The notes: generated from the sequence alone by a model not told the origin. 64,000 bases of DNA from Sporothrix humicola (GCA_021396245.1 WNYE01000006.1:434001-498000); one strand, 5' to 3'. Counted from the first letter of the stretch, positions 10,265-20,138 are shown. Translations and numbers: made by a program.

Positions 10265-11668
10265 ATGGACGTACGGTGGTGGCGGTCGTACTGGTTCAGC
10301 AGTCCGCTGCAGTTGACGATCGCGCGCCGCACCACGTTCAACACGCTCGTCGCCAACATCAACAAGGCCATTGCCGACGTCGTCGCCGAAGTTTCCGCGG
10401 ACCCGGCCACCACGTACCATATTGGCTTCTCCGACTGGGCCGACTGGGGCGCGGCCGTCGACGGTCAGATGTGCTCGCCCAACGGCAACGGGCTGTATCC
10501 GGAGCCGGATCAGCCGAACCTGCAGTTCTTTAAGCGGGACACAAACGTGGAGTCAGCAACCAATATGGAGTTGAAGAGGAGAGAAGAAGAGCGCAGCAAC
10601 GGCACGGAGCGGAGCGGCCCGTCCACCGACCCTCTAACCGACGCCGCGCGGCAGCACCTGCTCGACCGCCTCGAGGAACGCTGGTCCACGGCCAACATCC
10701 ACGACTCGCTGCTCTACAAATCGCCAAACCCGCGCGCCGTTGCACTGCACCGCCTGGACCCGCGTGGCACGCCGTCGCCGCCCAACTGCCCCGGTGACGA
10801 CAGCTTCGATCCCACGCTCGGGCTCGGCCTGCCCGACAAGCTGGCCGCCAACTTTCACCCAAACAAAAAGGGCCACGAGAACATGGCAGCATTTGCCATG
10901 ACGTCGCTCGTAGACCTGCGCGCCAAGAGCCTCGGCCAAGACGCACCTCCGTGCGCGCTCGGCGACGCCGACATGTTTACGTGCTGGCAGAGCGTCGGCC
11001 ACAAGGCGTTTGCGAGCAACGACCGCATGAATGCCAACTACCCGGACTTTTGCGACACGGTCGACGCCACGCACCCGACCAACTCCATCAACTGGGTGCA
11101 GCGCAAGACCTACCACTCCGGCACGCCCGACGAGCACGAGATGGTGGTCCAGCTCGGCCAGGGTGCCGCCGCCTTCAACAAGAGCCAGTGTCTCGACTCG
11201 CTGTCACGCATCATCAACGGCTGCGACGGCAACGATCCGGACCACAACCCGCTCGACTTCAAGTTTGGCGGCAGCTACGTGCGCGACGAGGGCCGCTACA
11301 CCTACCAGGTCAACCCAAAACACGACCGCACGCTCGTCAAGGCGCCGACCGGCGACTGTGAGGGCTACTACAAGGCACTCTTCGGCTCCTGTACCTTGCG
11401 CGGCACCGGCTGGGCCGGCTACGACTTTGGCGCCGACACGCTGCTGCCAGCTGCCAAATCGTGTGTCGGCGGCGGCATCACCAACTGGAAGTTTTCCTAC
11501 TGTCTCGACAATCACACGGACTGCGGTGGCTACGAATGGAAGGCTACCTTCCGGACGCCTATCTGGGTGCGCGCGCGCTGCTTCAACAACGACAAAGTCC
11601 AGGAAAAGGCCGGCGGGTCCACCAACGGCATCAACTGGGGATCCGTTGGCTGCGCTGGGAATGACTAA
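10265..11668 (+). CDS. 5'-truncated SGNH-hydrolase-type secreted protein with Cys-rich C-terminal module
   Basis: The frame is open for 467 codons. Residues 1-100 match the second half of a fungal SGNH (GDSL-like) esterase domain (RRTTFNTLVANI, YHIGFSDWADWG, GLYPEPDQPN). At about residues 199-206 FHPNKKGHEN is the block V motif carrying the catalytic His. Residues about 235-467 form a separate Cys-rich module (CQSVGHK, INGCDGND, WVRARCFNND). The block I GDS nucleophile, the oxyanion blocks and the signal peptide are absent, and an in-frame TAA lies just before the ATG at 10265. The 5' half is therefore missing, not merely spliced upstream, since a LysM fragment on the other strand lies directly upstream. 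The remaining frame is intact, so the loss may be recent, but the protein cannot be a normal hydrolase. Confidence 0.6.
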   Translation: MDVRWWRSYWFSSPLQLTIARRTTFNTLVANINKAIADVVAEVSADPATTYHIGFSDWADWGAAVDGQMCSPNGNGLYPEPDQPNLQFFKRDTNVESATNMELKRREEERSNGTERSGPSTDPLTDAARQHLLDRLEERWSTANIHDSLLYKSPNPRAVALHRLDPRGTPSPPNCPGDDSFDPTLGLGLPDKLAANFHPNKKGHENMAAFAMTSLVDLRAKSLGQDAPPCALGDADMFTCWQSVGHKAFASNDRMNANYPDFCDTVDATHPTNSINWVQRKTYHSGTPDEHEMVVQLGQGAAAFNKSQCLDSLSRIINGCDGNDPDHNPLDFKFGGSYVRDEGRYTYQVNPKHDRTLVKAPTGDCEGYYKALFGSCTLRGTGWAGYDFGADTLLPAAKSCVGGGITNWKFSYCLDNHTDCGGYEWKATFRTPIWVRARCFNNDKVQEKAGGSTNGINWGSVGCAGND

Positions 11669-12357
11669 CGGGAGGGACGATATCTGTGAAATATAAACAA
11701 GCAAATCTAGAGTAATGCATATGGGTGGCGATGAAATGCGTTTAGTTCCTTTCATTGTATTCGGTATGTGAAAATATGCCTGATATGATTGTATTTGTGG
11801 GCAGAACAATTAAAGTCTGTTTTTAGTTCCTCGTATAGAATCGTAATATTTGACATTCATCACGAGTTTAGTTTTTAGTTTTTTCAATAAAAGAAGCAAC
11901 ATTTTTTTATTTTCTTTTTTAAAAAAAAATGAAGGAAAAATGGCGATATTGTGACAACAAGAGCCTTGTTAACGAACTCGTAAATTGCTAAGCAAATACA
12001 CGGTATATAGCCATTTCGGAGAGTTCCTCACAAAATGTATCTCTAACGGATGTTCATATAAGGTGTATAAGTCGTCCCGGCGGACGTTGCCGTCCCAGAC
12101 GGGAGCCGGGGTAGGGTCCGAAGTGGGTCTTGCCGTCCGGCTAACGCAAACACCCGTACGCAACACGGAAGGCACCACCGATCGCTCCTTCTATTTCTAT
12201 ATAATCCATTTTAATAAAATGTAAAGAAGAAGTACCTTTAAACAAAAGATTTAATGCCGGACCAGTCCATGGGGTCATCACCGCGTAGTTGCCGCCATTT
12301 GTCCGTCGCCCGGAAGAGTGCATCGCAGGTGCCATTTGCAACAGCCACTTTCAGCAG
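11669..12357. other. AT-rich intergenic stretch
   Basis: Positions 11820-12060 are strongly AT-rich. They are followed by a short GC-rich island (about 12070-12180) and again by AT-rich DNA. I see no coding frame. The patchwork could be relic repeat DNA, but I found no terminal repeats or recognisable protein. Confidence 0.4.
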
Positions 12358-14638
12358 TCATCCCCAATGATGTACAAATCCTTCTTCTAGCTCCCACGAA
12401 TCGACGCGCCACGGATCGCCCCAAACAACCATTCCCGATCTAGGCGACGAAGGCTGTGGTATGGATGCCGTGTATCCCGTGCCGTCTGCTCTGGACGTCT
12501 TGTTGCCGATCGATCCGAGAATATCTACGTATAGTGAGCACTCGTCGAATAAGCCATGCTTCAGAATGAGAGCATCCCGGAAGGCTGCATGGGGGAACAC
12601 ATCGACCCACGGAGGATGGGGCGTCATCATCTGAAGTTGTGTTGGCACGAGGGTCGGTGGGATGGCTTTTGGACGCGATACCAAGGCCACATTCCGGCTG
12701 TCTCCGTCGTCCAGGTCGGTCGTGCACGTAACAAGAGTTGAGTGGCCGAGGCTCTGCATATTGGTGAGAAATGCCCGGTAGACGTTGAGTTGGACGAGGT
12801 GGATGAGATGGTCCGGGGACAGCGGGAAGTATAGGTCGGGGAGTTGACGTCGGTGGACGGTGATGTGCAGCTGTGCAGGCAATACACTCGATCTCATCGG
12901 CATCGACCTTGTGTTAACAATAGCTGTGGAAGTGGAAGTTTTTGCCATTTCCTATGCCTACCTTAACATATCAGACACCTGGTGGCCATTGCGGACATCT
13001 GCGAGCCGCGACCGTAACGGAGTTGACTTTTTGGGATCTTGTCGGCGTCGCTTTGCCCGTTGGTTGAGCTTGTTCTGCAGCTTGCGTCGAGCTACCGGAT
13101 CAGAGACGGTAGTCCAATCGTCTGAGCGATCCAGAGCCTAATGCACCGTTAATATGGCTGAAGAGCGTGCCCCATTCTCGAGTCGCACGTACAGTGTTAG
13201 GACAAAAAAAAAGTGTGATTCGATGCAACTCCACTTTTTTCGCGTTTTCATTTAAAAAGAAAAAAACAACGCGTCAACTTTAAAAATCCGTAGTAAAATA
13301 ATAAACAACAATCACCATGGTTGGCAAGCAGTATTCGCCTCACAAGCGAGGCGTTATTGTAAATAACTATCGCCTTAGTTAATACCCTCGCGAGATCGCG
13401 GCCACGGAAGGGATAAATGCGACCGCCGTGCGCGGGATTTTCCTCCGGTACTAGAAGTAACAAAGTGGTTAATCTTTATAGCGACTTGGCCGTCTGAAAA
13501 AGCTTTTTCTACGCGATTTGAGGGTTTTATTACGCGTTGTAAATAATGATCTTTTTATTAAAATCGAAAGGTTTATTGGCGAGTGTAACTTAGAGGTTTA
13601 TCTTTGTATAGTTATTCGTGCCTTTAAAGAAGTTAATATCTTTTATTTTAAGGTATTATAAAGATTATATTTACACTTTAAATACGTAAAAAAAAGGTTT
13701 CGATTTACTTTTTAATATATTAATAAACTTTTAAATTATTAGTAACGTTAAGTTTTTACGGATAAATTTATAATCGTACGCGGCGATAGTAGTGTTTAAG
13801 AATGGGTATTTTGTAAACGAGTAAGTTAACTTTCGACGCGTTTTTTTTTACGAATATTAACGTTATAAACTAAGAGACTACTTTTTAAGTATATTTAGCC
13901 TCGAATAAAGTTAACGAGACATTCGTAAATATTTTAAGGTGTTTTCTTGTAGGGTAATCGCTCGTCGTTGTGGCCGATGTTTGGTGACGAAGAATCCGCG
14001 CGCGGCGGTGTCACCGCGCGTGTTGTACTCGATTGTTTACAAGAAAACCTCCCTACGATATACGAACCTCGCTTTATATACGCCTAAGACAATGCCTCAA
14101 CACACATAGCGCGTATAGTGTAATCGTGGTTGAAAGAATTCGCCGAAGAAAACAACATTACAATCGTCGAATGGCCTCCTTATAGCCCCGACCTAAACTT
14201 TATCGAGAACCTTTGGAAACTACTGAAAAGCGCTATAATGAAGTAATACCCAAAACTGGTAAGCCTCCCGAAGAACATTACCTCCCATATAGCTCTTATA
14301 AAGGCGGCAATTGGGTGTTAAGAAGAATTCAAAGAAGAGCTGTTACAGAAGTTCGTTAAGTCGATGGACAGACGAATGCAGGCGGTGATCGCCGTAAATG
14401 GCTGGTATACCACTTATTGATTATACCGATCGATAACCCTGAAAAAGAGCGTATTTATCATACAGTCACATATTTTTTTGCATGCGAATTGAATTTACAA
14501 TTGAATTAATTGTTTTGGTGGTGATTTCTCATTTTGGTGAAAAAAAGTGGACACGATTTTATTTTTGTCCGGTGACTGTACCTCGACCAGTCTGCGGTCC
14601 ACTGCCGGCTCTGTCCATATCTCAGATGCAGCTCCCAT
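12358..14638 (-). CDS. bZIP / DUF3425 transcription factor, first intron interrupted by a transposon
   Basis: The exons are 14638-14582, 13137-12962 and 12907-12358 (minus), giving 260 residues in phase. Exon 2 carries the bZIP basic region (ARRKLQNKLNQRAKRRRQ, residues about 35-52, with the N-x-x-x-x-Q-R core). Exon 3 is the DUF3425 half (LPDLYFPLSPDHLIHL, HPPWVDVFP, WGDPWRVDSWELEEGF). Proteins with this pairing are nuclear regulators in filamentous fungi, but this one's targets are unknown. Exon 1 encodes 19 residues ending LVE, then a GT donor. A 1.39-kb Tc1/mariner element sits on that donor, expanding an intron of about 53 nt to about 1.44 kb. Removing it restores GAG followed by gtacgt. 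A second bZIP/DUF3425 gene lies at 17790-18808. Whether this gene is still spliced correctly is unknown. Confidence 0.65.
13190..14580 (+). mobile_element. Degenerate Tc1/mariner-type DNA transposon
   Basis: The element is bounded by TA on each side (13190-13191 and 14579-14580), the Tc1/mariner target duplication. Imperfect terminal inverted repeats start cagtgttaggacaaaaa on the left and cagtcaccggacaaaaat inward from the right. A conserved ccactttttt block follows in both. The plus strand encodes the C-terminal half of a DDE transposase with the WPPYSPDLN motif. The body is AT-rich and full of TA dinucleotides, and the transposase frame is broken by TAA codons, so it is non-autonomous and looks RIP-damaged. 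Mobility would need a transposase from elsewhere. Confidence 0.88.
14061..14420 (+). pseudogene. Tc1/mariner transposase C-terminal half, RIP-type stops
   Basis: The frame reads YEPRFIYA, stop, DNASTHIARIV, stop, SWLKEFAEENN, then EWPPYSPDLNFIENLW, and ends WYTTY at a TGA (14418-14420). The Asp of DNAS and the Glu of FIEN correspond to the second and third acidic residues of the DDE triad. Four internal stops are all TAA (14085, 14121, 14244 and 14319). At 14085 and 14121 the family usually has Gln, so CAA-to-TAA change explains them, and the same is likely at the other two. The N-terminal half is too AT-rich to read. Confidence 0.85.
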
Positions 14639-15042
14639 TTTCAGAAATATTGCTTTTCAAGCGAATGATACGATCGAGACTGGTGAACGGAACACAGAGA
14701 AATGAAGGAGGGATATCGATGGCGGGTGCGCCGTGAAAATGGAGACGCGCAGGTGAGTGAAAGATGAGACTGATTCCATCACTTTACAAGAGTCGGATCT
14801 GACGAGTCGGAGATACCAACTGGATTGTGCCGTCTGCAACGTGATGACACGCTAAACCTATATAGGAAATACGCTGCCAGTGACATCTAGTATCAATATC
14901 AACGACATCGAGAATATCGACATCAGGGCTTTAAATGCACTTAAGAGTCCCGTTGAAAGTACAGCTGACACGCTAAACGGTTCTTTACCGGTGTACTGAT
15001 GACTTCGGGGTTGCCGGACGACGGCATGTCGTCTCAATCTTG

Positions 15043-15050
15043 TATATAAG
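15043..15050 (+). promoter_or_regulatory. TATA-like element upstream of the AYR1-like gene
   Basis: A tatataag-type motif lies about 80 bp before the ATG at 15129, a typical distance for a fungal core promoter with a short leader. Confidence 0.4.
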
Positions 15051-15128
15051 TGGCCGTCGGTGCCATCCCCCGCGGAGAGAAATGCAGCTCCTCAATCACT
15101 TTCGTTTCTCTTTTCACCGACTGTCAAA

Positions 15129-16047
15129 ATGTCTTCTACTAAAAAGACTGTCCTTGTTACTGGCTGCAGTGCAGGTGGAATCGGCCATGCCCTCGCCGAA
15201 GCCTTTCAGAAAAAGGATCTTACCGTCTTCGCCACGGCTCGCACTGTCACCAAGATGAAGGAGCTCGACGAGCTATCGAATGTCATTCTCATCTCTCTGG
15301 ATGTCACATCCAAAGAGTCCGTGGCCGCAGCTGCCGCCGAGGTTGCCAAAGCTACTGGCGGCCGTCTCGATTACCTGGTGAACAACGCCGGCCAGTCGGG
15401 CTACATGGACGTCCTTGACGAGGATTTGGACGACCCCGAGTCTGTTGGCCGCCGCATCATGGAGGTCAACTACTGGTCGACCCTGCGCATAATCCAGGCA
15501 TTTACGCCGCTCCTGCGGGAGACGGGCGGCACGATTGTCAATGTCGGATCCCTTAACGCCTTGGTGCACGCGCCCTTTTGCGCCGTCTACAACGCCAGCA
15601 AGGCCGCCATCCACAGCCTGGGCGAGACGCTGCGGATGGAGCTGCAGCCGCTGGGCATTGGCGTTTTGACGGTGATTACGGGCACCATCCGCACCAATCT
15701 TCAGAACAACACGACGGTCCGGCCGCTTCCTGCCGACTCGCTCTACCAACCCGTGCAGCCCTACTTTGATGCCATGTACGCGGGCACGGCGCACCCGAAC
15801 AAGATGGACGCCCACGTGTATGCTCAGAGGGTCGTTTCGGACGTCCTTGGTGGCGCCACGGGCCATGTCTATCGCGGCACCAACTCGACGACCGCATGCT
15901 ATGCTGCTTCGTTCCTCCCAGCTTCAGTCAAGGTGAGTTTCAATTCCACACAACAGTTTCTGTTATAGTGTGTGACTAACAGAAACAAAATGGCAGGACA
16001 AGATCCTCACTGGTGGCACAAATCTCAACGAGGTTGGCAAGAAGTGA
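15129..16047 (+). CDS. Short-chain dehydrogenase/reductase, AYR1-like
   Basis: The exons are 15129-15932 and 15997-16047, giving 284 residues. The intron has a gtgagt donor, a gactaac branch site and a cag acceptor. The Rossmann nucleotide-binding motif TGCSAGGIG spans residues 11-19, NNAG is at 85-88, the catalytic Ser is about 141, and the YNASK motif puts Tyr154 and Lys158 in place. The TGCSxGGIGxALAExF variant is typical of fungal relatives of 1-acyldihydroxyacetone-phosphate reductase (Ayr1), which reduce a keto lipid with NADPH at the ER or lipid droplet. The substrate cannot be fixed from sequence. The ATG at 15129 (caaaATG) is preferred to one 69 nt upstream because the domain starts a few residues later and the extension is low-complexity. 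The last exon adds only 16 residues. Confidence 0.88.
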
Positions 16048-16491
16048 TCACGCTAATTACATAGGCGTATTAGCTAACAACGGAGTGGACATGGGTCGAG
16101 TTTACACTCGCATTATTTGACAGAGTTGCATTATTTGACAGAGTTGAGATGCAGGGGGTTGGAACTAACGAAGATGTTGCGAGTTTGAAATCAATAAAAA
16201 TTTGTATTCATCAATGAATGCGTATGCATTTACTTGAAGGTTTTCAACAGGATTTGACTGTTGGTTTCAGTGCATTGAGGTTGGTGGCGCATGCGGCACA
16301 GGCATTGACATCGTCGTCTGTGAGTCAGGGCATCGCTAGAGAATTGAACAGGGGGACGCATGCACATAAATTGACACAAATTGACACAGAGCTGCCCAGT
16401 ACAGATTTTCCGATCATAAAACTATTTAAACCGTAGTACTTCTTCTCATTTCCGTTTATTCTTCGCAGTATTATTCAATATCACAGCAATC

Positions 16492-17745
16492 ATGGTCAAC
16501 CAAAAAGAGTTTCTGGAGCGCTACACCGGGGAGATTGAAAACGAGTTTACATCGGCGACAGGCACTCCATTTTCATGGGTTGCCAACCATCCAAAGAAAT
16601 GGTCTTTGGCAGACGCAACAATCCAACTCGGTCAAGAGACATTCAGCACTCCGGCCATTAATCTAGATGAGACCCTTCTGGCTGTTGGTGTTGGCCACGA
16701 CATCCATATCTATAACCTAGCGACACAAGAGCGTGTGGAAATCCTGAAAGGACACACAGAAGTTGTCGAGGTAGTCCACTTTACCAACCAGACTCATGAT
16801 GGCGGATATTTTCTGGCTTCGCACAGCTCGGTTGTCATGGGAGATGACTCCCAGGTTATATTGTGGAAGCTCGATACCAACGGGTATTCATTGCCGTTAG
16901 GAGGGGATGGACAGACAAAGGTCGACGGTCAACTCGGCCTCTGGGGCAGTTCGGTCTTTATGTCAGATGGCCAATATCTGATCTATATCAGCAACAACGC
17001 ATCAACTCAGTTTGACGACCAGGACGGCATCTCCCGTGATGCCTCCGAGCTTCCATGCATCAATATCTGGTCCATTGCCGAAAAGAACACTAAACATCGA
17101 CTCCTTGGCCACAACGACCAGATCCAATGCGTTATCGTCTCACCAAATGGCAAGTACCTGGCGTCGGCATCGTGGGACGGAACAGCACGCATCTGGGACA
17201 TCATTACAGGGTCATGTCTCAAAGTACTTGGCCCATTCGACGGCGGCCAGCTGTGGTCCGTTGCCTTTTCACCGGGCGGAACGCACATTGCAGTCAGCCA
17301 AGAAAGCCCGAAAGGGAGAGTTCACGTCTGCGAAGTCGACACTGGCAAGACGGTCTCGACTGTTGAGTTCCATATCTGGACTCGATCCTTAGCGTGGAGC
17401 CCAAAAGGAGATATGCTTGCTTGCGGAGCCGATCCCGGAACTGCCGCCATCTGGGACCCGTATACCGGAATGGAGAAGATGAGATGGAGCTTGAAGTTTG
17501 ACGATTACGGAATGGGGACAATGTCGCGACCGAGAGCAGTGCGGTTCCTGGGCCAAGACAAGATCGTCTTCCAGCTGAACGAGGGGACAGTCTACGCGTA
17601 TGATTTTGGGAAGAACCAAAAGTATCAGTTTGGACGGGGGCCAGAGGACAAGCAGGAAAAGTTTCCGCGTGCAGAGATGGTCTGCACTCAAAGGGTGGCG
17701 GTGGTTCCTGATACAAATGGGGTTCTGAGACTGTGGTACTGGTAG
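16492..17745 (+). CDS. WD40-repeat protein
   Basis: This single-exon gene encodes 417 residues, enough for one seven-bladed propeller. The clearest repeat is at about residues 203-240: LLGHNDQIQCVIVSPNG, then YLASASWDGTARIWDI with the GH and WD ends. Weaker repeats are visible around residues 70-90 (DIHIYNLATQERVEILKGH), 254-270 (LWSVAFSPGGTHIAVS) and 302-325 (LAWSPKGDMLACGADPGT, AIWDPYTG). The first 60 residues (MVNQKEFLERYTGEIE) do not form a recognised domain. WD40 propellers are scaffolds for protein interaction, and nothing here indicates the complex. It converges on the bZIP gene that ends at 17790, only 44 bp away, so their 3' ends may overlap. Confidence 0.88.
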   Translation: MVNQKEFLERYTGEIENEFTSATGTPFSWVANHPKKWSLADATIQLGQETFSTPAINLDETLLAVGVGHDIHIYNLATQERVEILKGHTEVVEVVHFTNQTHDGGYFLASHSSVVMGDDSQVILWKLDTNGYSLPLGGDGQTKVDGQLGLWGSSVFMSDGQYLIYISNNASTQFDDQDGISRDASELPCINIWSIAEKNTKHRLLGHNDQIQCVIVSPNGKYLASASWDGTARIWDIITGSCLKVLGPFDGGQLWSVAFSPGGTHIAVSQESPKGRVHVCEVDTGKTVSTVEFHIWTRSLAWSPKGDMLACGADPGTAAIWDPYTGMEKMRWSLKFDDYGMGTMSRPRAVRFLGQDKIVFQLNEGTVYAYDFGKNQKYQFGRGPEDKQEKFPRAEMVCTQRVAVVPDTNGVLRLWYW

Positions 17746-17789
17746 GGACTGTCTAAGAAAATCATGTTCACATTGTACCCGTTATCAAT

Positions 17790-18808
17790 CTACCAAGAAG
17801 TGTTAAAGACAAGCCGTTTCTCTCCTCGCTTCTGCCGCCAATGATTTGTGCTCTCAATTAACTCGTCACATCCTCGTAACAGCCACCCCCACTTCACCAA
17901 GAATGGCACGCTTGCCTCCCAGGACTTCATATCCCATGACTCGCCCCAGACAATGATACTAGGTTTGCTACCGATTGAAAGTACTGGCCCATCCACCTCC
18001 ACCATATCATAGCACAGCTCATCTTCGTCGATGGACCCAACTGCCAAGGCATGAAGCATATTGTCTCGGAACTGTGGAAACGGGAACAGGTCGATCCACG
18101 GATGGTGAGGGGTGGACTGCTGGACGTTTGTTGACAACAAGTTTTCCGGAATAGCCTTTGCGAGTGGCCACATCCCATGCGCCAATGTCATTGACATGTG
18201 TAGAGGTCCTTGCTGGCAGTATGGAGACACAAAAATGTCGTTGCACAGCCCCTCGGCGGCAAATCCCATAACAACAGCATTTCGAGCAAGAGCATCAAGC
18301 ACGTTGAGCCGGACCACAATGTGCAAGTTGGTTCCTTGTGCTCTACCAAGACTGTAGTCCTCATAGGCTTGCCTCATCAGGCTTTGTGCTCGTGCCTTTC
18401 TGCGTGGACATGAAATAAGAGCGGGTCCATCGTGCTCCACAGCAGTCTGTGGTGGCGACGATGAGATTGCCTGCCCTCGAAATATGGCCTTTCTTCTTCC
18501 TGAATAGATATGCAATGTCAGCCATCAGCCGGCCTTAAGTGATGTAGGAACTCAAAGAGGGGTGACTACTCACTGTATGCACGTTGATTGATCCTATTCT
18601 GCCTCTTCTTCCGCTCTGCTGAATTGGTCACACCCTTCCAGTCATCTCCGTCATTCCATATATCCGCAGGTAGCAGTGCAGGTTGAAGGGCCCTCTCCAA
18701 TGCCAAGGATCCGGGCTGACTTGATGCGGGATGACTTGATTCGGATGATGGGGCCATCTTGACTTCCTTGTCCGAATTTGATTGTGTTTGAATGAGAAAA
18801 GAACGCAT
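17790..18808 (-). CDS. bZIP / DUF3425 transcription factor
   Basis: The exons are 18808-18574 and 18499-17790 (minus), giving 314 residues. The intron (gtgagt to cag) cuts through the basic region: exon 1 ends RKKRQNRINQRAY and exon 2 continues RRRKAIFRG. The C-terminal half is DUF3425-like (LHIVVRLNVLDAL, HPWIDLFPFPQFRDN, VWGESWDMKSWEASVPFLVKWG). It resembles the 12358-14638 protein domain for domain (DDWKGVTNS against DDWTTVSDP; HHPWIDLFPF against HPPWVDVFPH). The two are therefore relatives, though with different intron positions. It is a probable nuclear DNA-binding regulator. A second in-frame ATG about 50 nt downstream (MAPSSESS) could be the true start. Confidence 0.85.
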
Positions 18809-19522
18809 CGTATCGAATATCGGAGATATTTATCTGTGGCTCAGGTTCACCAATGGTGGGGTCGTTTTCATTAGGGTCGTCGTTAAGACGGAGTTAAGCA
18901 CATGCATTTGCACAACGTGGCAAGGGAGCACTAAGCGATCCAAATGCAGAGGATGTGATACCTACGGCGATATTTTCACCATCGACAAGTATAACGAATG
19001 ATGACTTGGAAAAAAAAAATATTATTTTGAAAGAGGGATTGCTAAAAAAAATATGCAAATGTTCGGGTACTGTCCCCGGATCGAACAATGGAAATCTCGC
19101 AAGCTTTCAACTCAGGGTTAGTATTGCTTGCGCTCGCCGTCCACGGTCCTTCTAAATATTTGCTATGTTCGTTTGTGCTTTCCGTCCACGGATCTGGGCT
19201 TAATTGTTTGTCGTTCGCTCACGCCTTCCGACCACATGCATGCAGTGTTTGTCCATACACCTTGGATTGTCTACGAGTGCTATACTTGTGACTGTCTTCA
19301 GCCCACTAGATTCGTAGACGGGCAATACTTGTAGGGCTTGGTTCACGGTGTGAGCATTGTGGGCTTTCACTCAGTGCGCGGACGGCCACACACATCTCGA
19401 CCAACAGTCCGACCATAGACAGACGACAGTGTTGGGACCTGGTGATTCGCTGGATATTTCTGTTAAATGGCACACGCCTCATATTCATATTTATCCGTAC
19501 TGTTCTTGCCTACACGACAGGC

Positions 19523-19530
19523 TATAAATA
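19523..19530 (+). promoter_or_regulatory. TATA box of the 19599 gene
   Basis: The motif tataaata lies about 70 bp before the ATG at 19599. It falls inside the longer open frame that begins at 19467, so initiation there is unlikely and the 19599 start is preferred. Confidence 0.5.
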
Positions 19531-19598
19531 ACCCAGGCCATCGCTTCCTCTCACTCACCACCCCAGTCTTGAAAGACTTAGAGATAAATGATGTCAAC

Positions 19599-20138
19599 AT
19601 GGGCGTTATCACACGGAGCCAGGCCAAGAGACAGGACGAAGAAAGTAGGAAGGATAGATTCAACAGTAAATCTGCAAAAAGAGTCACACCATTAACTGCA
19701 AACAATAATGGACCATCTTCGCCATTCACCCAAAACAACGCAACCAACTCTGTAACGTCACAAGCAAGCCCACTCGAGGACCTTCAAGCTGTTCTCTACA
19801 CAAAGGATCCTCACAATCTCGGCCATGAAATCTTGGAGATTATAGACGGCGTGAAACATAGCGCGGGGGAACTAATCGCCGCCAACCGGCCTGTCCATTT
19901 CATAATGTTCCCGTCGCTGGACCGTGAAAGGATGGCAAGACTAAGAGTTTCAGTATGGTACACATTCATGACAGTAAGTGACAGGAATATTTTGAGTTCG
20001 CCCTGCTAACCTACGATGCAGAGTAATACAAAATCAGTGTGGTACTACGCCGAACATCCAGAGACGTTGAAAGTACCTGGAGAGACTCCAACATACTACC
20101 TCGGTGTGGACGATAGTGATTACGATTACTTTAAGTAA
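19599..20138 (+). CDS. Small uncharacterised protein, tandem copy 1
   Basis: The exons are 19599-19952 and 20022-20138, giving 156 residues. The donor gtatgg was chosen over a gtaagt 24 nt later because it makes the splice junction align with the neighbouring paralogue (RVS then SNTKSVWYYAEHPE, against QAS then SHACLVYYYAEHPE). The N-terminus is basic (MGVITRSQAKRQDEES). The middle holds the shared block LQAVLYTKDPHNLG and PSLDRERMARLR, and the C-terminus is acidic and aromatic (DDSDYDYFK). There is no signal peptide or membrane helix. I recognise no family. The duplication with conserved protein and exon structure (each last exon is exactly 39 codons) argues that it is real. Confidence 0.65.

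Noticed and set aside
10157..10420. Minus-strand continuation of the LysM gene through a gtacgt intron
   Set aside because: The upstream minus-strand sequence is the antisense of the clearly homologous SGNH coding region and shows no LysM features.
13192..13260. Alternative exon 1 for the 12358 bZIP gene inside the transposon end
   Set aside because: An ATG-led frame exists there, but it is made of the terminal inverted repeat; the 14638-14582 exon joins in phase through the reconstructed donor.
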